Below, piece after piece: positions 55,501 through 61,381 of a stretch of 64,000 nucleotides of DNA. Every line of letters begins with the position of its first letter. Position 1 is the stretch's first letter. The position numbers were made by a program, and so were the translations under genes. The stretch covers positions 1 to 64,000 of IMG/VR virus record IMGVR_UViG_3300044619_002381; one strand, given 5' to 3'. The DNA is from a virus. A model generated the notes under the pieces. The model did no database searches and had not been told where the DNA came from. It was given only the letters and a program-made list of their open reading frames with translations.

Positions 55501-57287
55501 ACTGAGTTAGCACCTTTCGCAAGGAGGACATGGGCTATGAAGTGTTCTCGGATTGTTAGTTTTACTCTGTTTCCTTTGGAGTTATCCCCACCGTCACACT
55601 TAGGTATGATGTGATGGACGTGGTATCCCCTTTCCTTGGAGATTCCTCTATACTTCCTGGAGGAGCAGAGTTCGTGGTACCATTTTAACCATTTGTTAGG
55701 GTGCTGGGCGCTCGTGGATGGGTTATTATTTTCGGTATTCACCATCTAGTCGTTGAACCTTTTGACTACAACTCTATTATAGCATAGAGTCCGAAATAGT
55801 CAACTTGGCTGCTGATTGCCTTGTGTTTCAGAGAAGTCACTCCTGAAACCGTCAGGGTTCCCAGCAATTCACCCAGTTTTTCTATCAGTTTTTCAACTGA
55901 CGGAGGCTATCGATCTAACCTCTTCAGGCAATTCCCAAGCCACTACTTCTTGTTCAAGAGCGTAGGGCTCAGAGTCGTAACGGCTCTGTACATACGGAAT
56001 GTTAGTCCCGTAAGCACGGCGGAAGTCGTTAATAGCAAATTGTTCCTTCAATTATGTTATCGCAGGGGCTCTTTATCCCCCACTTCTCTTTGTTTCCAAA
56101 GAGTTCAGACTATATCATCGTTTTGTAAACAAAACGTCAGGCGCTCGTGGAGTTTTCATCTGTTCTAGATTACTAACTCTAGTCGTTGAACGTTCCGTCA
56201 ATCCCTTGACGGCTTCGCTGCTGATTACCATAGCATCAAACTTTCGTTTGAAGCCGTAGGCTTCCCAGCAATTCACCCAATTTTTCATAACCCCTCACGG
56301 AGTTAAGCGGCATATGGAATACCGAAGCGCAGGATACGTCCTGCACGAGTTGGCGTGTCTACCACCGGTGCTATGAATAATATACAAAACTTAACGTTTT
56401 GCTCTGCATGTTTCCATGCAGTTTAGACTATATCATCATCTTTGCCTAAGCAAAGAGTCGGGCGCTCGTGGAAAGATTATTCTTGGGTCAGTCACTTTCT
56501 AGTCGTTGAACCTTCTTACTTCACTCTTATTATAGCAACAAGAGACCCGAAGTAAACTTGGCTGCTGATTGCCTCTTTTGCGTAGCAAAAGTAAGGTGTC
56601 CCAGCAGTTCACCCGATTATTCGACAGGGGTCACCCCCTGAAGGAACCTCATTGATTCGCAATGTTGGTAGACGGTAGCATGAAACCTTGCGCGAGGGTG
56701 GTGAGACATTTGTTAACGTAGAGGCTCTTTATTCCCTACCTCTCTTTGTTTCCAAAGAGTTCAGACTATATCATCGTTTTGTAAACAAAACGCCCGGCGC
56801 TCGTGGAGTTTTCATCTGTTCTAGATTACTAACTCTAGTCGTTGAACCTTCCTTTTCTCCCGAAAAGGCTTGGCTGCTGATTACCATAGCTTTCAAACTT
56901 TCGTTTGAAGCCGTAGGCTTCCCAGCAATTCACCGGATTTTCTTTGTTAAAAACAAAGCCACTCCTTTAAATGGGCAATATGTTATCGCAAAGGCTCTTT
57001 ATCCCTTGCTTCTACATGTTTCCATGTAGGCCAGACTATATCATCATCCTATAACTCCCATGCTGAGGAGTCAAGGAGCTGGGCGCTCGTGGAGTTTTCA
57101 TCTGTTCTAGATTACTAACTCTAGTCGTTGAACGTTCCGTCAATCCCTTGACGGCTTCGCTGCTGATTGCCTCTTTTGCATAGCAAAAGTAAGGTGTCCC
57201 AGCAATTCACCCAGTTTTCTGCCATCATTAAAATGACAGGGACCCTAATTAATCCACACCTGCGTAGGTCTGTTGTAGATTCATCAT
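52519..57287 (-). CDS. Major capsid protein, ten exons joined across nine group I introns
   Basis: Exons (minus strand): 57251-57287, 56969-56975, 56651-56706, 56321-56370, 55918-56048, 55016-55052, 54699-54736, 53852-54426, 52906-52937 and 52519-52647. They total 1,092 nt, an uninterrupted frame of 363 residues plus stop. The joined protein starts MMNLQQTYAGVDSHFLTTLA, continues with PVVDTPTRAGRILRFGKEQF (exons 3-5) and ends in ITNILS. It has features of HK97-fold capsid proteins, such as AVLGTSVFDLLLTNEAILDR in exon 8. Each splice join restores the frame, and each 5' exon ends in U able to pair in P1. It lies between decoration and tube genes, as expected. The start has AAGGA upstream. Boundaries are inferred from sequence and could shift by a few bases at introns 3, 4 and 7. 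Confidence 0.85.
52648..52905 (-). ncRNA. Group I intron 9 of the capsid gene (258 nt)
   Basis: Contains the core strings AATTGCTGGGA (P4), AATCAGCAGC (P4'), GTTCAACGACTAGA (P7) and AAGATATAGTCTG (P7'). The exon ends CCU, pairing GGG in the leader. The intron ends ACAAATTG. No ORF. It is the shortest of the nine. Confidence 0.88.
52999..53676 (-). CDS. HNH homing endonuclease in intron 8
   Basis: A 225-residue protein. The HNH motif has HH (56-57), N71 and the final H in LTRREHYIAH (80-84). A NUMOD3-like segment follows (HPWTGRKMTEEHKLKISKT), then a helix-turn-helix-like end (IRKFARHLNLPDSHVTGLIR) that may read DNA. Such enzymes cut intronless alleles, so the intron spreads. The first 13 residues match the intron 5 endonuclease exactly; the rest differs. 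Confidence 0.9.
   Translation of the reverse strand: MVNTENNNPSTSAPLLIECHFLNKWEKWYWNLITSRLLLLRPIPKRRGSKNGLEKHHIIPICCGGNDEVSNLVMLTRREHYIAHLLLSLSQPHNKKLWWAIWKSSKQWGLGSREISLISPKLGSSEEAKRKNSDWHKNHFKDKSNHPWTGRKMTEEHKLKISKTLSLKVRGINNPRSRKELWSRFDELFELWVELGKPAIRKFARHLNLPDSHVTGLIRNFRKKI
53707..53734 (-). promoter_or_regulatory. Sigma70-type promoter inside intron 8
   Basis: TTGACT, a 16-nt spacer ending TGC, then TATAAT, within the P6 extension and ending 31 nt before the HNH ATG. It would allow the endonuclease to be made independently of capsid transcription. The strands also form the P6 extension hairpin. Confidence 0.65.
54427..54698 (-). ncRNA. Group I intron 7 of the capsid gene (272 nt)
   Basis: Complete core. 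P1 is UAGGCU with GGCCCUA (one bulged C), followed at once by a TGAGATTAATCTCA P2-type hairpin. The intron ends ACATAATG. It shares the P3-P8 segment CAGCTTCATTACTG (plus-strand reading) with intron 6. No ORF. Confidence 0.87.
54737..55015 (-). ncRNA. Group I intron 6 of the capsid gene (279 nt)
   Basis: P1 is a perfect seven-pair helix, AGUGGAU with GUCCACU, closed by a 33-nt loop holding a small hairpin. The core is complete and the intron ends ACAAATG. It is close kin to intron 7. No ORF. Confidence 0.88.
55107..55745 (-). CDS. HNH homing endonuclease in intron 5
   Basis: A 212-residue protein. HNH motif: HVHHIIPKCDGGDN (H44, H45), N59 and LTIREHFIAH (H68, H72). The C-terminal half is highly charged with two NUMOD-like repeats (MRERLSKTKMGKSLPEK and KRSESAKKYWADKEKSE). 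It begins MVNTENNNPSTSA like the intron 8 enzyme. It probably promotes homing of this intron and perhaps relatives. Confidence 0.9.
   Translation of the reverse strand: MVNTENNNPSTSAQHPNKWLKWYHELCSSRKYRGISKERGYHVHHIIPKCDGGDNSKGNRVKLTIREHFIAHVLLAKGANSVKHWYAVRRMLGVKCGEGAITYRPRTSILATSLQKTSFGIAPGAAEKGRPKSKQMRERLSKTKMGKSLPEKTLKKAHEANRGRVQTEEEKEKRSESAKKYWADKEKSETHRQIAREHMAKLRKKNRGEDIV
55776..55803 (-). promoter_or_regulatory. Sigma70-type promoter inside intron 5
   Basis: The same TTGACT, 16 nt, TATAAT arrangement as in intron 8, 31 nt before the HNH start at 55745. Confidence 0.65.
56049..56320 (-). ncRNA. Group I intron 4 of the capsid gene (272 nt)
   Basis: Interrupts the codons for RFG and KEQF. 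P1 is CGGU with GCCG, short. A complete core follows, ending ACATAATTG. The P7-P8 segment is shared with introns 1, 2 and 9. No ORF. Confidence 0.86.
56371..56650 (-). ncRNA. Group I intron 3 of the capsid gene, HEG-less relic (280 nt)
   Basis: The most divergent of the set: GAACTGCTGGGA at P4 and GATATAGTCTAAAC at P7'. P1 (GAAUCAAU with GUUCCUUC) has an internal loop. It keeps the promoter-bearing P6 extension of introns 5 and 8 but has no endonuclease gene. The 3' end is set after TTCATAG by analogy of the terminal stem, and this is the least certain boundary. Confidence 0.75.
56529..56556 (-). promoter_or_regulatory. Promoter remnant in intron 3
   Basis: TTTACT, 16 nt ending TGC, TATAAT, in the same P6 position as the intron 5 and 8 promoters, but with nothing downstream to express. 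Confidence 0.5.
56707..56968 (-). ncRNA. Group I intron 2 of the capsid gene (262 nt)
   Basis: It follows the 7-nt exon 2. P1 is CCAUUU with GAGUGG (six pairs, 4-nt loop), which uses almost all of exon 2. Complete core, ends ACAAATG. No ORF. Confidence 0.87.
56976..57250 (-). ncRNA. Group I intron 1 of the capsid gene (275 nt)
   Basis: It interrupts codon 13. P1 is GGAUU with GGUCC, 6-nt loop. Complete core (AATTGCTGGGA, AATCAGCAGC, GTTCAACGACTAGA, GATATAGTCTGG), ends ACATATTG. No ORF. Confidence 0.87.
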
Positions 57288-57384
57288 AATAGATGATTTC
57301 CTTTTCTAGGTTGACTTCAAAGATTGCGTTGGCAATCTAACCCAAAAGTCCGAAAACTTCGGGGTCACTGTAGTTATACCCACA
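57288..57384 (-). promoter_or_regulatory. Capsid gene leader with GGGTATAAC element
   Basis: GGGTATAAC at 57373-57381 lies just downstream of a terminator. A leader of roughly 85 nt follows, containing a GATTG...CAATC hairpin, before the capsid ATG. Confidence 0.5.
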
Positions 57385-57407
57385 CTTTGCTAATGGAAGC
57401 CTAACCA

Positions 57408-57434
57408 TAAAAAAGGAGCCCCTTTCGGAGCCCC
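57408..57434 (-). terminator. Rho-independent terminator after the decoration gene
   Basis: On the minus strand GGGGCTCC, loop GAAA, GGGGCTCC, then TTTTTT; the arms form 8 pairs including two G-U. It separates the decoration gene from the capsid gene. Confidence 0.8.
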
Positions 57435-57456
57435 GTAGTAAAAATTCAATCAGCAA

Positions 57457-57930
57457 TCAGTTGAAGGTTGCAATAACCAAGGTACGACGACCGATCGTAA
57501 CAATCTCACGAATAAGTGGAGTGGTACCATCTAGGGTAACGTTCACACCGCTGTTGGCGACTGGGAGTGCTTTACCGTCAGTGCCAACAGAAAGGCGGCT
57601 ACCAATGGTAAAAGCAGCGACAGCCGAAGCGCTTACTTCGACGATCAAAGAGCCGCTACTGGCGACACTAACTTGACGGGCAGTTTGAGGTTGGGATAGT
57701 GCAGTCGGGATATAAGACTGGCTAACACCTACGATAGCCCCGGTAAAGGATGTTAAATTACCAGGGGAGCAGACTAGATTAGCTCCGGCATAGGTTGCTT
57801 GAGCGACGACCGAAAATTCAGGGATTTCGACTACGCCAATACTACCAGCTTGGTTGTCGGTAGCGGCTTGCCAGGTGGAAGCATATCTGATGTACTGTTT
57901 TGCGTAAACGGGTGCAATGTTTAGACTCAT
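57457..57930 (-). CDS. Putative head decoration protein (DUF2190-like)
   Basis: A 157-residue, strand-rich protein. The pattern (RYASTWQAATDNQAGSIGVV, TFTGAIVGVSQ, VSVASSGSLIVEVSASAVAA, FTIGSRLSVGTDGKALPV) fits small capsid decoration proteins that bind the shell exterior. It lies between the head morphogenesis gene and the capsid gene. Its leader includes a GGGTAAAA element and a block shared with the terminase leader. Confidence 0.65.
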   Translation of the reverse strand: MSLNIAPVYAKQYIRYASTWQAATDNQAGSIGVVEIPEFSVVAQATYAGANLVCSPGNLTSFTGAIVGVSQSYIPTALSQPQTARQVSVASSGSLIVEVSASAVAAFTIGSRLSVGTDGKALPVANSGVNVTLDGTTPLIREIVTIGRRTLVIATFN

Positions 57931-57945
57931 GATCTTTTTCTTAAT

Positions 57946-58030
57946 ATGTGTTGACTTTTGGTTTACTCTAGGACTTGTTTTTCACCTAGCTGATGTGATA
58001 ATTGGTTTTACCCCCACTTACGTGGGGTTG
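57946..58030 (-). promoter_or_regulatory. Decoration-gene leader: hairpin, GGGTAAAA and shared block
   Basis: The hairpin CCCCAC-GTAA-GTGGGG (58015-58030) is followed directly by GTAAAACC (element at 58006-58013) and, 30 nt on, by the 30-nt block (57946-57974) shared with the 37137-37165 leader. Confidence 0.5.
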
Positions 58031-58038
58031 CTGATGGG

Positions 58039-58800
58039 TTACCGGTAATCGACCAGACATCTGCATCTGTCATAGCATCTGCATCTCTGCCCAGGAAGTG
58101 GTAGGGAGCCAATGGGTTGCCAACCTAACTTCTCATATTCTTTGCATTCTTTGCAAGTTTTTTTGTCCTTTTTGGCAACTCGCATCATTTCTTTATGGCC
58201 TTGTTCTTCCTTCACTAGGTAATCACCCAGTTGAAAAAATGCGTAAGCTGGGGTAACAAGGTAGCGAGAAACCCTAGAAAAAACCCCTTGCCAGGTTTGC
58301 CCCACACCGGAATTAATCGAATTCTGTATGGCATCCTGAACCCCGGGGTCCTCAGAGTCGTAGTCGGGATCCTCTAAAATATCCCAATCATAGTCGCCAG
58401 ATGGTCCTTTGGAGGCAAAATCCATTTCGTCACCGACTATAGAGATTGCATTATTGTCAAATCGAGCCTTTGTCACATTGAGGAATTTAAGTAATGGTGG
58501 CACCAATTGTCCGACAACTGTTGGCCATGCTTTTTCCAATTTTGCTTTAGGCTTCGATGATGCTGACCCAAGGTAGACTCCTGCTAAAGATGCCTCTAAG
58601 GTTTTGTCAACCATGGCACGAGAAAACTCGTCCCACTTTATGTCTTTGTCCTTAAGAGACTTAACTAAAAGCTTAGAATCCTTAAGCATCATACTCTCTA
58701 GATTCTCAATGGTTTTAGCCTTTCTAGCTAGGGATTCGGCATTAGAGAAAAAATCTCCCCTCCTTTTAGTGGCAGAGCCAATTAAGGAAAGGAGATCCAT
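58039..58800 (-). CDS. Head morphogenesis / minor head protein (Mu gpF-like)
   Basis: A 253-residue protein. The C-terminus has TCKECKEYEKLGWQPIGSLP and GQRCRCYDRCRC, the Cys-rich Mu gpF-type end (CxxC ... LPLPG..C.C...C.C). The centre is helical. The family is needed for early head assembly alongside the portal. It follows the protease-scaffold gene. Confidence 0.7.
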   Translation of the reverse strand: MDLLSLIGSATKRRGDFFSNAESLARKAKTIENLESMMLKDSKLLVKSLKDKDIKWDEFSRAMVDKTLEASLAGVYLGSASSKPKAKLEKAWPTVVGQLVPPLLKFLNVTKARFDNNAISIVGDEMDFASKGPSGDYDWDILEDPDYDSEDPGVQDAIQNSINSGVGQTWQGVFSRVSRYLVTPAYAFFQLGDYLVKEEQGHKEMMRVAKKDKKTCKECKEYEKLGWQPIGSLPLPGQRCRCYDRCRCLVDYR

Positions 58801-58805
58801 TTAGC

Positions 58806-61379
58806 TCAGTTAGAAGTCCAAAGGCAAGTTTTGATGGCTTCCAAATAGTCGGAGGCTTCACCGCGTTTTACCATTTCAAGGGCTCTTTCATGGGGATCCA
58901 TGTTTTCTAAGGTTGCTTCAAATGCTTTGTCTTCCGGTCCAACAATTTCCCCAAAATGCACCATGCTTGGCAGGCGATTTAAAATTCCAAAGAGTTTAGA
59001 CGTTGGTGTTTCACCTTCGGAGAATTCCAAGGTCCCAAATTCTAAACCTTCGCAGAAACTTTGCAGTTCATCTTGCTGAATGATGGCATTGGTCAGTTTG
59101 CCGTCGCTATAAAGATTCTCAACGTAGTGGGAAATCCTTTGTTTATGGGCATGAACTTTCTGCTCTTCGAATTCCTTTTTGAGCCTATCATTTTCTTTCC
59201 TAAGTGCCTCAACCTCTTTCTCAATCTCCCTGTAGATTTGGGCTGGGAATCCGGTAGGACGGGCTTGACCTGCAGAACCCATTCCGCTATACTTAACTTC
59301 TTCTTCCCCGTCAGAACAAGCTCCCATGGAACCCTTGGGCTCCTTATAAGTCGAACCCTTGCCTGTTACAGTCATTGGGTCTTCCTCCTCTGCTGCCCTT
59401 TTACGGCGGGACATTTCACCTTCAGCATGGTTGACGGATGCCTTCTCACCGGACTTCTGACGGACAACCCGGACCTTATCACTTTGGGTAGCATCCTTTA
59501 CGTCAACTGCCATGTCGAGATCATCGGGATCTTCCTCAGAGCGAGTTGGGAAATCAGTCGGGCCACCCTCGCGGCCACGGGGGGCTTTACCACTGGAAGT
59601 CTTGGCGGATTTCGGTTCTCGGACGACTCCCTCTTCATCAGGCTCACCACCTTCGGCATGGTCGGCAATTGGGCCACCTTTGAGTGGGGCTCTTTTGTCG
59701 CTAGATGATTGGTGAATGACGCGGGAAGTTTTGTTACCTTTAACTGATTTGACATCTACTGCCATATCGAGATTGTCGGGGTCTTCCTCAGAAAGGTTAG
59801 AAACTGGGGTAGGCCCTTCGCTGCGGCCATGGGGATCCTTCCCATCGGAAGTTCCAGGGCGTTGCTTCTCCGGGTACTTGGTGCTGGCATCGTCGTACTG
59901 ATCGTTGTTTCTATCTTTGGCCATAGTATCTTGACCAGCCCAACGACCTTCCTGACTATTGTCACCATCTTCCTCTCTGGCAGTTTTTAGGCGGTCTTCG
60001 TCTTGTTCGCTATTTTTTGCAGTCTTGAGACGGTCCTCGTCTTGTTCACCATCGCTGGTTACACCATCGCGGTCTTCCTCTGGGGCTTTACCGGCCTTTT
60101 GACGGGCTCCGTAGCTATCATCTTTAGATCGGGCAGTAACCGAACGGCCAGTAACTTTATCTCCGGTTTCACCTTTGTGAGTGCCAAAGGATACTTTCCC
60201 ATTAGATGCGGTTTTGTGACTAACTTCGTCGTACTCTAGTTCATTGTACTCTGAATCCTCGTCATCCATTTCCTCTTCGTCCATGTCCGCTTCGTCAACA
60301 GGTTGACTGGGGGCTTTCTTTTTCTTGGACTTGGAAACTTCCTTATGCTGAGAATCGATACCTTCCTCAAATACTTGCTCAACAACCTGAACCTCCTGGC
60401 CACCAGCCCCTTTAGAGACACGGCGCTTAATGCCTTCCTCGAATTCGGTGTCTTGGCGCTCTGGTTCATCCTCGGAGGAGTCCATCATTTCGGACTCATT
60501 GCCACCTTCGGTAACTTCCTTGAATTCCCCGTCTTCTTCGGCATCATTAAGATCGGCTTTGGGGGAAGCCTCTGGTTTGGACATTTTTGGCTTGTTTTCT
60601 GGTGCTTTGGTTTCTAGATTGGCTACTTCTTGAGTAGACTCAGCGCCTTCGCGCCCCAAGTTCTTTTTCATTTCAGAGAATTGCTGATTAGGGTTATCGG
60701 GGTTGGCGTTTTGATCCGCCGAATTTGTGGTTTCAGGTTGTTGGCCTTGGCCGACATCTGGTTCTGTTTGTTGGTCCTGGTTTTGTTCTAGTTGCTGTAG
60801 GGACTGATTGACTTCACTTTTGACTTCATCTAGTCTTTCTTTTAGCATTTCTAGGGGACTTTTTTCTATAAGCAGCGTCGGTCCTAAGTCCTTATCAAAA
60901 ATTTGGTCAGGGGACAGGGCCACCGCAAAGTCGAAAACTCCCTCTTCTTCGCTGAAAGAGAATGGCTCCAAGCCTTTCACAGCTGGGGGTGCAGCTCCGA
61001 GCAATGCCAAATGCCTTGCACTCCACTTGCCTTTGTGTGGGTTAATGGGGGAATCGGGGGAATAGAAGGAAATGGAAACTTTCCTATAATGACCACCTCT
61101 AACTAAGTCCTTAGCTACATCTGTAAATTCTACATCTGCATATAAGTCATCACCCTTTTGAGAGAATCCTTTAATCCACCCGTAAGCAGGTACGCTGTCG
61201 TTATCTCCAGAGTGGCCAATTACAAGGGGGGCTGAATGGACTTTGGGGTCATATGAGTTTGCAACTTCCTTAAGGTCGTCAGCAGAGAAGTTCCTCTGCA
61301 CACCCTGTGCGCTAGTTTGGGGGCCAGCTTTAAATACGTGGACTTTTTTTGAGAACACTTTTTTATCGGATTTACTCAT
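58806..61379 (-). CDS. Head maturation protease fused to scaffold
   Basis: An 857-residue protein. Residues 1-160 look like Mu gpI-type protease: SAPLVIGHSGDNDSVPAYGW, HYRKVSISFY (candidate catalytic Ser) and RHLALLGAAPPAVKGL. From about 190 to 690 it is extremely acidic and repetitive (EQDEDRLKTA twice, SEEDPD(N/D)LDMAVDVK twice), as in scaffolds. A final helical domain (IYREIEKEVEALRKENDRLK onward) probably binds the shell. Protease-scaffold fusions are known in this class, but the acidic middle is long. Confidence 0.72.
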   Translation of the reverse strand: MSKSDKKVFSKKVHVFKAGPQTSAQGVQRNFSADDLKEVANSYDPKVHSAPLVIGHSGDNDSVPAYGWIKGFSQKGDDLYADVEFTDVAKDLVRGGHYRKVSISFYSPDSPINPHKGKWSARHLALLGAAPPAVKGLEPFSFSEEEGVFDFAVALSPDQIFDKDLGPTLLIEKSPLEMLKERLDEVKSEVNQSLQQLEQNQDQQTEPDVGQGQQPETTNSADQNANPDNPNQQFSEMKKNLGREGAESTQEVANLETKAPENKPKMSKPEASPKADLNDAEEDGEFKEVTEGGNESEMMDSSEDEPERQDTEFEEGIKRRVSKGAGGQEVQVVEQVFEEGIDSQHKEVSKSKKKKAPSQPVDEADMDEEEMDDEDSEYNELEYDEVSHKTASNGKVSFGTHKGETGDKVTGRSVTARSKDDSYGARQKAGKAPEEDRDGVTSDGEQDEDRLKTAKNSEQDEDRLKTAREEDGDNSQEGRWAGQDTMAKDRNNDQYDDASTKYPEKQRPGTSDGKDPHGRSEGPTPVSNLSEEDPDNLDMAVDVKSVKGNKTSRVIHQSSSDKRAPLKGGPIADHAEGGEPDEEGVVREPKSAKTSSGKAPRGREGGPTDFPTRSEEDPDDLDMAVDVKDATQSDKVRVVRQKSGEKASVNHAEGEMSRRKRAAEEEDPMTVTGKGSTYKEPKGSMGACSDGEEEVKYSGMGSAGQARPTGFPAQIYREIEKEVEALRKENDRLKKEFEEQKVHAHKQRISHYVENLYSDGKLTNAIIQQDELQSFCEGLEFGTLEFSEGETPTSKLFGILNRLPSMVHFGEIVGPEDKAFEATLENMDPHERALEMVKRGEASDYLEAIKTCLWTSN

Positions 61380-61381
61380 GC

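Larger units (their letters stand above)
55053..55917 (-). ncRNA. Group I intron 5 of the capsid gene, with HNH gene (865 nt)
   Basis: P1 is GAGGU with GCCUC. The P6 extension, promoter and first codons of the HNH gene are nearly identical to intron 8, while the remainder of the ORF is different. The intron ends ACATTATTG. Confidence 0.9.

Noticed and set aside
52640-57250. Array of repeated segments that could be read as CRISPR or mobile-element repeats
   Set aside because: Repeats are 260-280 nt apart and contain ordered group I core strings; no constant short repeat/spacer pattern and no transposase. Introns explain them.
59061-61106. Several plus-strand ORFs of 66-215 aa
   Set aside because: Antisense to the acidic repetitive scaffold. 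Long open antisense frames follow from its codon bias.
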